Source of the DNA: Bacteroidota bacterium
GTDB taxonomy: Bacteria; Bacteroidota; Bacteroidia; Bacteroidales; VadinHA17
NCBI GenBank assembly: GCA_021816545.1
Contig: JAKAXP010000064.1
Span: 1 to 10,933, forward strand
Length of the DNA: 10,933 nucleotides
Direction of reading: 5' to 3'
Under the pieces are notes generated by a model. It was not told the origin of the DNA. It saw only the letters and a program-made list of their open reading frames with translations, and did no database searches. Position 1 is the stretch's first letter, and every line of letters starts with the position of its first letter. Shown here in pieces: positions 1 through 7,199 of this stretch. The position numbers were made by a program, and so were the translations under genes.

Positions 1-1317
1 CCCGATGCCATGGAGAAGCTTATGGCCAGGCAGGCTGTCCTGCAGGAGAAGATAGACGCACTTGACGGCTGGAATCTTGAGCATAAGCTCGAAAGGGCGA
101 TGGATGCCCTGAACTGCCCCGATCCCTCCACACCGGTTAACATCCTCTCAGGAGGCGAACGACGCCGCGTGGCCCTCTGCCGACTGCTGCTGCTGGAGCC
201 TGACGTCCTGCTGCTTGATGAACCTACCAACCACCTTGACGCCGAAAGCGTGCAGTGGCTTGAGACTCACCTCCGCCAGTACAAGGGAACTGTAATCTGC
301 ATCACCCATGACAGGTACTTCCTTGACAATGTGGCCGGATGGATACTGGAGCTTGACCGCGGTGAGGGGATCCCCTGGAAGGGTAACTACTCATCATGGC
401 TTGAACAGAAGGCAAAGAGGCTTGAGCTTGAAGAGAAGGGTAGCACCAAAAGGCGCAAGACGCTTGAGCATGAGCTTGAGTGGGTTCGGATGTCACCAAA
501 GGCAAGACACGCAAAATCCAAGGCCCGTCTCAGTGCGTATGAGAATCTTCTCAACCAGGATGTGAAGCAGAAGGAGGAAAAGCTCGAGATATTCATCCCC
601 AATGGCCCGAGACTGGGTGATAAGGTAATTATTGCAAACGGCGTAACCAAAGCCTTCGGCGAAAGAATTTTGTTCGAGGATCTTGACTTCAGCCTGCCGC
701 CAAACGGAATCGTTGGTGTCATCGGCCCCAACGGCGCAGGAAAGACCACACTTTTCAGGATGATAATGGGCCAGGAGAAGACTGACAGGGGAACCTTCGG
801 CGTGGGTGAAACGGTTACACTTGGTTACGTTGACCAGGCACACGCAGCAATTGACCCTAAGAAGAGTGTTTATGAGGTTATCTCGGGAGGCCAGGATGAG
901 ATTATGGTGGGCAACAGGCCTGTCAATTCCAGGGCATATGCAGCCCGGTTTAATTTCACCGGCGCCGACCAGGAAAAGAAATGCGGTGTTCTCTCGGGAG
1001 GAGAGCGCAACAGGCTACACCTGGCGCTTACACTCAAAAGCGGCGCCAACGTACTGCTCCTTGACGAACCTACCAACGACATCGACGTCAATACGCTCCG
1101 CGCCCTGGAAGAGGGCCTTGAAAACTTCGCGGGATGCGCTGTGATAATATCGCATGACCGCTGGTTTCTTGACCGTGTGGCAACACATATCCTTGCTTTT
1201 GAGGGAGAGTCAAAGGTTGTTTGGTTTGAGGGAAGTTTCTCTGAGTATGACGAGAACTTACGGAAGCGTACAGGCAATTCCGGACCCGTACGGTTCAGGT
1301 ATAAAAAGCTGGCCTGA
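1..1317 (+). CDS. ettA: Energy-dependent translational throttle protein EttA (ABC-F ATPase), 5'-truncated by the window
   Basis: ABC-F proteins of the EttA type bind the ribosomal E site and gate the first elongation step according to ATP/ADP level; they act in the cytoplasm and have no membrane domain. The frame is open from base 1, so the gene begins upstream. Numbered from the first Met at base 10, 435 residues are seen. They hold the ABC signature of domain 1 (LSGGE, 46-50), its Walker B (VLLLDEPTNHLD, 66-77), the linker with the EttA-typical WILELDRGEGIPW stretch (111-123), the second Walker A (GPNGAGKTT, 239-247), the second signature (328-332), Walker B (348-357) and switch His in SHDR (381-384). 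The tail ending RFRYKKLA is typical of EttA. Against the usual length of about 555 residues, roughly 115 are missing: the first Walker A and the start of the arm. The close match across the linker separates it from Uup and other ABC-F members. Confidence 0.95.
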   Translation, partial: PDAMEKLMARQAVLQEKIDALDGWNLEHKLERAMDALNCPDPSTPVNILSGGERRRVALCRLLLLEPDVLLLDEPTNHLDAESVQWLETHLRQYKGTVICITHDRYFLDNVAGWILELDRGEGIPWKGNYSSWLEQKAKRLELEEKGSTKRRKTLEHELEWVRMSPKARHAKSKARLSAYENLLNQDVKQKEEKLEIFIPNGPRLGDKVIIANGVTKAFGERILFEDLDFSLPPNGIVGVIGPNGAGKTTLFRMIMGQEKTDRGTFGVGETVTLGYVDQAHAAIDPKKSVYEVISGGQDEIMVGNRPVNSRAYAARFNFTGADQEKKCGVLSGGERNRLHLALTLKSGANVLLLDEPTNDIDVNTLRALEEGLENFAGCAVIISHDRWFLDRVATHILAFEGESKVVWFEGSFSEYDENLRKRTGNSGPVRFRYKKLA

Positions 1318-1385
1318 CGCCTCAGGGTGCGCAGGTCTGTACATGACAAATATCATAAAAATCACATCCGGAATACTGTTAACTT

Positions 1386-1432
1386 AAAAACAGTAAATTC
1401 GCTCTCCGTCAGCGGAGCTGTTTTTTCTTTTT
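1386..1432 (+). terminator. Rho-independent terminator after ettA
   Basis: A GC stem CTCCG/CGGAG (1404-1408 with 1413-1417) closes a TCAG loop. It is flanked by an 8-bp outer pairing, AAAAACAG (1386-1393) with CTGTTTTT (1418-1425), leaving a 10-base bulge on the 5' side. The 3' arm runs into TTTTTTCTTTTT. It lies about 70 bases after the ettA stop and separates ettA from the sulfur cluster. Confidence 0.75.
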
Positions 1433-1483
1433 CAGTACCGCTGTCATCTTGAACCTGAACTATCTATAATTCAAAATATTAGC

Positions 1484-3721
1484 ATGTCAACACGCAGGCA
1501 ATTCATCAGGATCTCAGCAATGGGAGCAGGGGCTGTCATGGCCGGTGCCGCCGGACTGCGGCTCCTCGCCTCGGAGATCACTGACGGCCGCAAGGCCTCC
1601 TATGTCGCCCTTACCGGCCGAACACCAACCTATTGTGAGGTCTGTTTCTGGAAATGTGCAGGCTGGGTCTACAAGGATGAAAAGGGATCGATAAAGAAGA
1701 TAATAGGCAACAGCGAGGATCAGAACTGCAACGGCCGCTTCTGCCCGCGCGGCACCGGCGGCGTCGGGATGTATCACGACGAAGACCGACTAAGAAATCC
1801 GCTCATCCGTACGGAGGAGAGGGGCAAGCAAACATTCCGTGATGCAACCTGGGATGAGGCTTTTGACTATATAGCTGAAAAGCTCAAAAAGATCTCTGCA
1901 GAACACGGACCCGAGTGCATTGCACTGTTCACCCATGGTTCCGGAGGTAAATACTTTACAAACCTGCTCAAGGCGATGGGATCGCCTCACGTGGCCGCCC
2001 CTTCTTACGCACAGTGCCGCGGTCCGCGTGAAGTAGCCTTCCAGACCACCTTCGGCGAAGCAATAGAAAGCCCGGAACGTACCGACATCCGTGACACCAG
2101 GTGCCTTGTGCTCATTGGAAGCCACATAGGTGAAAACATGCACAACGGCCAGGTGCAGGAGATGTCTGACGCCATCGACAAGGGGGCCACTATCATTACT
2201 GTTGACCCGCGCTATTCAACAGCGGCCGGCAAATCAAAGTTCTGGCTGCCAATAAAGCCTGCCACTGACATCGCTTTGCTCATGGCATGGATAAACGTGA
2301 TAATAAGCGAGGAACTGTATGACAGGGCTTATGTAGAGAAATATACCTACGGTTTTGACTATCTGAAGGAGCATGTGAAAAACATGACTCCGGAGTGGGC
2401 TTACGGCATCACCACGATTGATCCGACAGTGATTCGCGAGACTGCCCGCGAGATGGGCAACGCCGCCCCTGCCGTAATAGTTCACCCCGGGCGTCATGTC
2501 ACATGGTATGGTGATGATACCCAGCGTCTGCGGGCCGTGGCCATCCTCAACGCCCTCCTGGGCTCATGGGGCAGGCGCGGCGGCTTCTACCGCCCCGAGA
2601 CATTCTCGCTCCCCGAACCGGCCCATCCCCCGTACCCGACACCAAAGAGAACATGGAGGACCGAGTTCCCTGACCTTTTCCCGCTGGCAGACACGATGCT
2701 TGCAAACGGCCTCTGCGATGCCACGGTTCCTGATCCAACCAGAAACTGCCAGTTCCAGGCATGGATAGTCAACGGCACCAACCTGATAGAGACACTGCCC
2801 AACCAGGAGAATACCCTGAAGGCCATAGAGGCGCTGCAACTTCTGGTTGTTGTGGATACCATGCCGATGGAGATTACCGGGTGGGCTGACGTTGTGCTTC
2901 CGGAATGCACCTACCTTGAGCGTTTTGACGAGATACGCACCGGTCCCCACCGCAGACCGCAGATTGCCCTCAGGGCACCTGCCGCAGAACCGATGTATGA
3001 TACCAAACCTGCATTCTGGATGGCAAGGGAGCTGGCAAAACGACTTGGCCTGGAGGCATATTTCCCGTTTGAAAAGCTTGAAGACCAGCTCGACTGGCAG
3101 CTGAAACAGGTGGGCAGCAGCCTTGAGGAGATGATGAGAATAGGGGTAAAGACCTTTGAGAGGCCGTTTGAAGACCTCTATTTTGCACCGGATGAAAACG
3201 TTGAGTTCTACACTCCGACAGGAAAGATTGAACTCTACTCCACTGCCATGGAACAGGCGGGGTATGACCCGATGCCAAAATACACGGCGCACGAGGAACC
3301 CCCTGCCGGATACTACCGGCTCAACTACGGAAGGGCCCCGATGCATACATTCAGCCGCACCTCGAATAATCCCAACCTGACTGACCTCATGGAAGAAAAC
3401 AGTGTCTGGGTCAACCCGCGCGTGGCAAAGGAATGGGGTCTCAGCACAGGTCAGTATGTGCACCTTGTCAACCAGGACGGCCACCGTTCGGAGTTCCCGA
3501 TAAAGGTAAGGGTGACGGAACGGATAAGGTGGGACTCGGTATATATGGTCCATGGCTTCGGACATGACCAGAAGAAGCTGCGACGATGTTACGGAAAGGG
3601 GGCCAGTGACACCAACCTCATCACAAAAGTGCTTGTAGACCCAATCATGGGTGGAACAGGCATGAGAGGAAACTTTGTCACGTTTGTTACTGATCTGGCC
3701 GGAGAGGAGGTGGTATCATGA
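1484..3721 (+). CDS. Molybdopterin oxidoreductase catalytic subunit, PsrA/PhsA-like (polysulfide or thiosulfate reductase type)
   Basis: Catalytic subunit of a periplasmic molybdenum (bis-MGD) reductase of the DMSO reductase superfamily. The N-terminus has a twin-arginine signal (TRRQFIR at 3-9, then a hydrophobic Ala/Gly stretch to about 29), so the folded enzyme is expected to be exported by Tat. A [4Fe-4S] site follows: C51-x2-C54-x3-C58 and, most likely, C87 in the FCPRG motif. C178 in SYAQCRGPRE sits where PsrA/PhsA enzymes place the Cys that ligates Mo. The C-terminal quarter (about 610-735) is the molydopterin dinucleotide-binding domain. At 745 residues it matches PsrA/PhsA (about 760) better than the longer arsenate or tetrathionate reductases. 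It overlaps the next gene by ATGA, followed by ferredoxin and NrfD subunits, as in psrABC. The substrate cannot be read from sequence; the sulfur-related neighbours favour a sulfur compound. No TorD-type chaperone gene is present in the window. Confidence 0.88.
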   Translation: MSTRRQFIRISAMGAGAVMAGAAGLRLLASEITDGRKASYVALTGRTPTYCEVCFWKCAGWVYKDEKGSIKKIIGNSEDQNCNGRFCPRGTGGVGMYHDEDRLRNPLIRTEERGKQTFRDATWDEAFDYIAEKLKKISAEHGPECIALFTHGSGGKYFTNLLKAMGSPHVAAPSYAQCRGPREVAFQTTFGEAIESPERTDIRDTRCLVLIGSHIGENMHNGQVQEMSDAIDKGATIITVDPRYSTAAGKSKFWLPIKPATDIALLMAWINVIISEELYDRAYVEKYTYGFDYLKEHVKNMTPEWAYGITTIDPTVIRETAREMGNAAPAVIVHPGRHVTWYGDDTQRLRAVAILNALLGSWGRRGGFYRPETFSLPEPAHPPYPTPKRTWRTEFPDLFPLADTMLANGLCDATVPDPTRNCQFQAWIVNGTNLIETLPNQENTLKAIEALQLLVVVDTMPMEITGWADVVLPECTYLERFDEIRTGPHRRPQIALRAPAAEPMYDTKPAFWMARELAKRLGLEAYFPFEKLEDQLDWQLKQVGSSLEEMMRIGVKTFERPFEDLYFAPDENVEFYTPTGKIELYSTAMEQAGYDPMPKYTAHEEPPAGYYRLNYGRAPMHTFSRTSNNPNLTDLMEENSVWVNPRVAKEWGLSTGQYVHLVNQDGHRSEFPIKVRVTERIRWDSVYMVHGFGHDQKKLRRCYGKGASDTNLITKVLVDPIMGGTGMRGNFVTFVTDLAGEEVVS

Positions 3722-4251
3722 GATACGCAATGGCTGTTGACACCAAGAAATGTGTCGGATGCAGCGACTGTGTCGTGGCATGCCAGACTGAAAACAACGT
3801 TCCGATAGGCTTCTGCCGCGACTGGGTGGTGGAGGTAATGGACGGCACCTATCCGCAGCTTGAGATAGAACTCAGGTCCGAAAGGTGCAATCACTGTGAA
3901 AATGCCCCCTGCGTGAGATGCTGCCCGACAGGCGCAAGCCATATCGTCGATGGCGGTATAGTTCTGGTCAAGCCGAACAGGTGCATCGGCTGCGGGGCAT
4001 GCATTGCCTCATGCCCGTATGACGCAAGATACCCTCATCCTAAGGGTTACGTTGACAAGTGCACCTTCTGCATTCACCGGGTGAACCAGGGTATGAAGCC
4101 CGCATGCGTATCGGTATGCCCCACGAAGTGCATGTACTTCGGGGATCTTGATGATCCAAACAGCGAAGTGAGCATGGTGCTGAAAAAGCGAAAGTACAAG
4201 ACTCTCATTCCCGAAGCAGGTACAAAACCCCATCTTTATTTCCTAATCTGA
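3718..4251 (+). CDS. 4Fe-4S dicluster ferredoxin subunit, PsrB/NrfC-like electron-transfer protein
   Basis: Electron-transfer subunit linking the quinol-oxidising membrane subunit to the molybdenum subunit. Its 177 residues hold four cysteine quartets for four [4Fe-4S] clusters: C12/C15/C18/C22; C57/C60/C65/C69; C89/C92/C95/C99; and C115/C118/C130/C134. The x11 gap in the last is typical of the PsrB/PhsB/DmsB family. C33, C68 and C138 are additional. There is no signal peptide, so it is probably co-exported with the Tat-tagged catalytic subunit, as known for this family. The start ATG overlaps the previous stop (ATGA), implying translational coupling and equal stoichiometry. The seven-base gap to the membrane subunit supports one transcript. 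The family call is secure; the exact substrate system is not. Confidence 0.92.
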   Translation: MRYAMAVDTKKCVGCSDCVVACQTENNVPIGFCRDWVVEVMDGTYPQLEIELRSERCNHCENAPCVRCCPTGASHIVDGGIVLVKPNRCIGCGACIASCPYDARYPHPKGYVDKCTFCIHRVNQGMKPACVSVCPTKCMYFGDLDDPNSEVSMVLKKRKYKTLIPEAGTKPHLYFLI

Positions 4252-4258
4252 CCTGACC

Positions 4259-5200
4259 ATGAACGAAGAACTTATTATCAGCGGACGGGAGAACCTGATG
4301 GTTGACCCTCACCTGCATATATGGCACTGGCCGATACCGCTTTACCTCTTTCTCGGGGGTCTTGCAGCCGGCGTCCTCTTCTTTGCCGCCCTGTACTACC
4401 TGATGGGCAAGGAAAATGAATACCGTTCGGCTGTACGCCGGGTGCCGTTCATTGCACCGATAGCCCTTGTAATAGGCCTGGCAGCACTCTTCTATGACCT
4501 CCGTCACAAGGCCTTCTTCTGGCAGCTTTACACCACAATAAGGCTGGAATCCCCGATGTCATGGGGTGCCTGGACGCTGCTTGTGATAACCACAGCATCA
4601 TTCATCTGGTGTGCACTTCACATCCGGGAGTTTTTCCCCAACTGGGACTGGAAGTACAACTGGCTGAAAGACCTTGAGGCATTCTTCAACAAATACAAGA
4701 AACATCTTGCATGGGTGATGCTGATCTTTGCCATCATCACCGGCGTCTATACCGGGATACTGCTTTCGGCATTCAACGCAAGGCCACTATGGAATACTTC
4801 AGTACTCGGGCCTCTCTTCCTGGCCTCAGGCCTCTCTGCAGGTGCCGCTGCAATAGTACTGGCATCAAAAAACAGGGAGGAAAGGTTGCTCTTCACAAAG
4901 ATTGACCTGATCATTCTCGGGGTGGAGCTGTTCCTGATTGTTCACATGTTCATGGGTTTCCTTGCAAGCACCCAGGTGCAGATAGAAGCGGCCGGCCTGT
5001 TCCTCGGTGGCGAGTATACGATGGTCTTCTGGATCTTCGTGGTGATTATCGGGATAATTATCCCCGGTGTACTTGACCTGATGGAACTGAGGGGGCGCCA
5101 TATTCCTGCCTATATACCCGGAGTGCTTGTGCTCTTCGGAAGCCTGATGTTCAGGTTCGTATTTGTGTTTGCCGGCCAGGTGAGCCGCTGGTTATACTGA
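4259..5200 (+). CDS. nrfD: NrfD/PsrC-family quinol-oxidising membrane subunit
   Basis: Integral membrane anchor that exchanges electrons with the quinone pool and passes them to the ferredoxin subunit. The 313-residue sequence has eight likely transmembrane helices, at about 26-50, 62-80, 102-122, 149-171, 181-203, 213-235, 253-275 and 285-306. This matches PsrC-type NrfD proteins. Family-typical stretches include HIWHWPIPLYLFLGGLAAG near the N-terminus (20-38), RLESPMSWGAW (95-105) and TGVYTGILLS (161-170). It carries no haem-binding CxxCH and no iron-sulfur motif, as usual for the family. It lies seven bases after the ferredoxin gene and 22 bases before the first YeeE gene, so it sits inside the operon. 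In Bacteroidota the donor would be menaquinol (known for the phylum, not visible here). Confidence 0.93.
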   Translation: MNEELIISGRENLMVDPHLHIWHWPIPLYLFLGGLAAGVLFFAALYYLMGKENEYRSAVRRVPFIAPIALVIGLAALFYDLRHKAFFWQLYTTIRLESPMSWGAWTLLVITTASFIWCALHIREFFPNWDWKYNWLKDLEAFFNKYKKHLAWVMLIFAIITGVYTGILLSAFNARPLWNTSVLGPLFLASGLSAGAAAIVLASKNREERLLFTKIDLIILGVELFLIVHMFMGFLASTQVQIEAAGLFLGGEYTMVFWIFVVIIGIIIPGVLDLMELRGRHIPAYIPGVLVLFGSLMFRFVFVFAGQVSRWLY

Positions 5201-5222
5201 TCACAATAAAATTCAACATAAA

Positions 5223-5759
5223 ATGAGCAACAATACAACAAATGAGAGGAGCAGGAGGTATCTGAACCCATACCTGGGCGGGGTGCTTCTCGGCCTCGTA
5301 CTGCTTGCCGCCAACTTTGTCTCCGGGAGAGGACTCGGGGCCAGCGGCGCCGTAAAAAGTGTGGTGGCAACATCAATTGAGACGGTGAACAAGGATGCGG
5401 TTGAAACAATGCCTTTCATGAAGGAGTACGCCGGAACACACAGCGGAAGCCCCATGAAGTCATGGCTGGTATTTGAAATGCTTGGTGTTCTGGTGGGCGG
5501 ATTCCTGTCGGGAGCTGTGGCCGGAAGGCTTAAGCTGAAGGTTGAGCACTCGCCGAAGATCACATCAAAGAGAAGGCTTGTCTTCGCCCTGGCGGGCGGA
5601 ATTCTCTTTGGGCTGGGCTCGCAGCTCGGGCGCGGATGCACAAGCGGCTCTGCCCTGAGCGGTATGGCCGTTCTGTCGATGGGCGGATTCATTACGATGA
5701 TGGCAATATTCGGCACAGCCTTCGCGCTGGCTTATTTCTTCAGGAGAAACTGGATTTAA
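5223..5759 (+). CDS. YeeE/YedE family sulfur-transport protein, half-size unit 1
   Basis: Membrane protein of the YeeE/YedE (Sulf_transp) family, whose studied full-length member TsuA takes up thiosulfate. The 178 residues contain hydrophobic segments near 16-34, 82-100, 119-135 and 148-172. The family hallmark GRGCTSGSALSG (137-148) carries the only cysteine, C139. An earlier SGRGLGASGA stretch (34-43) looks like a Cys-less version of the same motif. Full-length members have about twice this size with two pseudo-repeats, so this is half a transporter and should pair with the product of the next gene. It starts 22 bases after the NrfD gene, behind an AT-rich leader without a clear Shine-Dalgarno. 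The transported species may be thiosulfate, sulfide or another sulfur compound; sequence alone does not decide. Confidence 0.88.
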   Translation: MSNNTTNERSRRYLNPYLGGVLLGLVLLAANFVSGRGLGASGAVKSVVATSIETVNKDAVETMPFMKEYAGTHSGSPMKSWLVFEMLGVLVGGFLSGAVAGRLKLKVEHSPKITSKRRLVFALAGGILFGLGSQLGRGCTSGSALSGMAVLSMGGFITMMAIFGTAFALAYFFRRNWI

Positions 5760-5761
5760 TG

Positions 5762-5769
5762 AAAGGAGG
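5762..5769 (+). promoter_or_regulatory. Strong Shine-Dalgarno for the second YeeE gene
   Basis: AAAGGAGG lies six bases before the ATG at 5776, an almost full anti-Shine-Dalgarno match. It fixes the start of the second half-transporter. The other genes here lack such a site, as is common in Bacteroidota. It may boost re-initiation after the stop at 5757-5759. Confidence 0.7.
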
Positions 5770-5775
5770 AAAACA

Positions 5776-6366
5776 ATGGGACCACTCGCACCAAATGAGA
5801 TAATATCGGAGAACACCAATTTTCTCCTTGCATTCTTCATCGGCATAGCATTCGGCTGGGTACTCGAAAGCTCCGGCTTCTCATCAAGCCGCAAGCTGGC
5901 CGGCATATTCTACGGATATGATACTGTTGTACTGAAGGTCTTCTTCACCGGAGCCATCACAGCCATGCTGGGACTGCTCTTCATGAGCCTGTTCGGCTGG
6001 GTTGACCTCGATCTCGTATATGTCAATCCGACTTACCTAACCTCTGCAATAGTGGGCGGGGTGATTATGGGGGCCGGTTTCATAATGGGCGGTTTCTGCC
6101 CGGGAACCAGTTTCTGCGGAGCGGCAATCGGGAAAATAGACGCAATGGTATTTATAGTCGGCCTCTTCATTGGCGTCTACGGATTTGCATTCACATACCC
6201 CTGGTGGGAGAAGATGTATATGGCGAAATACCTCGGTGAACCGAAGGTGAGCGAAAAGCTGGGGATGTCTGACGGACTCTTCGGGCTTTTACTCATCGTC
6301 GCTGCCCTTGGTATGTTTATTGTGGCAGAATGGGCTGAAAAGAAGTGGCCCAGGGAAGAGTACTAG
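5776..6366 (+). CDS. YeeE/YedE family sulfur-transport protein, half-size unit 2
   Basis: Second half-size member of the YeeE/YedE family, 196 residues, almost entirely membrane-embedded. Likely helices lie near 15-31, 50-72, 88-106, 121-140 and 167-185. The motif GGFCPGTSFCGAAIGKIDA (105-123) is the family signature and holds both cysteines, C108 and C114. In the thiosulfate importer TsuA conserved cysteines line the path and are thought to relay the substrate by hydrogen bonds; C139 of the preceding gene plus C108/C114 here would give a comparable set in a heterodimer (inference). The gene starts 16 bases after the previous stop with a strong Shine-Dalgarno, is complete, and ends TAG. N-terminal ESSGFSSSRKLAG (31-43) and the loop rich in charged and aromatic residues at 141-160 are other features visible in it. 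Confidence 0.88.
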   Translation: MGPLAPNEIISENTNFLLAFFIGIAFGWVLESSGFSSSRKLAGIFYGYDTVVLKVFFTGAITAMLGLLFMSLFGWVDLDLVYVNPTYLTSAIVGGVIMGAGFIMGGFCPGTSFCGAAIGKIDAMVFIVGLFIGVYGFAFTYPWWEKMYMAKYLGEPKVSEKLGMSDGLFGLLLIVAALGMFIVAEWAEKKWPREEY

Positions 6367-6526
6367 TCAGACACTCACAGGTGCCGCATCTGCTGAACCG
6401 GTAGGCTGGTGACGGCTGGCTGAAGGCCGGTTCCGGTTTGCCGGAGAATGCTGCCGGCTTGCTGAAAAATAGATGAACAATTTGTTACATAAAAGGTTAA
6501 ACAATAAATAACGAAAATAACACAGG
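6367..6526 (+). other. Structured, GC-rich then AT-rich intergenic region before the rhodanese-like gene
   Basis: The first 100 bases are GC-rich with several overlapping inverted repeats: GAACCGG (6395-6401) with CCGGTTC (6427-6433), and a tight hairpin TCCGG-TTTG-CCGGA (6432-6445). GCCGG recurs at 6426-6430, 6440-6444 and 6453-6457. No T-run follows, so an intrinsic terminator is not evident; a processing site, attenuator or RNA-stabilising element is possible. The last 60 bases are AT-rich, with TTTG at 6481-6484 but no good TAnnTTTG partner, so a promoter for the next gene is possible but not shown. Confidence 0.4.
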
Positions 6527-7150
6527 ATGAAACCGCTAAGATTACTTGCACTGTTCGTAATCCCTCTGGGGATAATCATAGCCGCTGTGCCCCCTGACAG
6601 GGTGAAGCATTTCAGGCTTACAGCAGACGAGCTTCTACAGGAAGCCGGTGCGGGTGTTCAGTTTGTCTCACCCGATGTGGTGGCTGACATGCTTGTACAG
6701 AAGGATCCGTCACTGAGGCTGATCGATGTCCGCACTCCCGAGGAGTTTGATGCTTACCATATGGAGGGGGCGATCAACATCCCGCTGAGCAGCCTTCTTT
6801 CTGACGAATACACCGATATTCTCAACCAGGAAGCCTACATGAATGTATTGTATTCAAACGGTTCGGTGTATGCCAACCAGGCATGGATGATCACCAGGCA
6901 GCTTGGTTATGAAAATAATTTCGTGCTGGAGGGTGGCCTGAATTACTGGTTTGGCAACATTCTTTCTCCTCAGGAGCCATCACAAACCAATCCGAATGAG
7001 GAGTTTGCGAAGTATGACTTCCGCAAGAGCGCTGCTGCTGCCCTTGGAGGCGGGAGCATTGTTGCAACAGAGGGAGGTGCATCAGCTGTCAAGGCTGTAA
7101 AACCGCCCGTTACGGCAAAGGCAAAGAAGAAGGCCGCAGGGGGTTGCTGA
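6527..7150 (+). CDS. Secreted/anchored rhodanese-like protein lacking the catalytic Cys, with a C-terminal Gly-Gly-Cys tail
   Basis: Rhodanese-fold protein of 207 residues. An N-terminal hydrophobic stretch (about 6-20, after MKPLR) is a signal peptide or anchor, placing the domain in the periplasm. The rhodanese core runs about 45-145: LIDVRTPEEFDAYH (65-78) and GAINIPL (81-87) are the family's conserved elements, and FVLEGGLNYW (132-141) its last strand and helix. The active-site loop reads VLYSNGSVYANQAW (107-120), with Ser110 (codon TCA) where active rhodaneses have the persulfide-forming Cys. A linker follows, then an Ala/Lys/Pro-rich tail ending KKKAAGGC; C207 is the only cysteine in the protein. 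It lies 160 bases after the YeeE pair on the same strand, in keeping with a sulfur role. Classical sulfurtransferase chemistry at the loop is not expected; a sulfur-carrier or binding role through C207 is inference. Confidence 0.85.
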   Translation: MKPLRLLALFVIPLGIIIAAVPPDRVKHFRLTADELLQEAGAGVQFVSPDVVADMLVQKDPSLRLIDVRTPEEFDAYHMEGAINIPLSSLLSDEYTDILNQEAYMNVLYSNGSVYANQAWMITRQLGYENNFVLEGGLNYWFGNILSPQEPSQTNPNEEFAKYDFRKSAAAALGGGSIVATEGGASAVKAVKPPVTAKAKKKAAGGC

Positions 7151-7152
7151 TT

Positions 7153-7184
7153 TTTGGCAGAAACCGAAAAATGATTTACATTTG
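7153..7184 (+). promoter_or_regulatory. Bacteroidota-type promoter of tRNA-Arg
   Basis: TTTG (7153-7156), 20 bases, then TACATTTG (7177-7184) is a full match to the Bacteroidota primary sigma-factor consensus, TTTG at -33 and TAnnTTTG at -7. Transcription would begin near 7191, about nine bases before the mature tRNA. It sits directly behind the stop of the rhodanese-like gene. Confidence 0.8.
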
Positions 7185-7199
7185 CGCCTGCAAAAGCAG

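Noticed and set aside
1442..1483. Promoter for the sulfur operon around TATAATTC (1465-1472)
   Set aside because: The box only partly fits TAnnTTTG, no TTTG lies at the right distance, and the leader would be only a few bases; a promoter is expected in this gap but I cannot place it.
2564..3565. A 333-codon open frame on the minus strand
   Set aside because: It lies wholly inside the molybdenum subunit gene, whose + strand product has clear family motifs; the reverse product has no recognisable domain and is rich in Cys, His and Arg as antisense frames often are.
5700..5800. Frameshift splitting one YeeE gene into two
   Set aside because: The first gene ends cleanly with TAA and the second has its own strong Shine-Dalgarno and start, so these are two real genes.
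6836..6865. Ser at the rhodanese active site as a sequencing error
   Set aside because: The codon is TCA; a Cys codon (TGT or TGC) would need two base changes, and the frame and flanking motif are intact.
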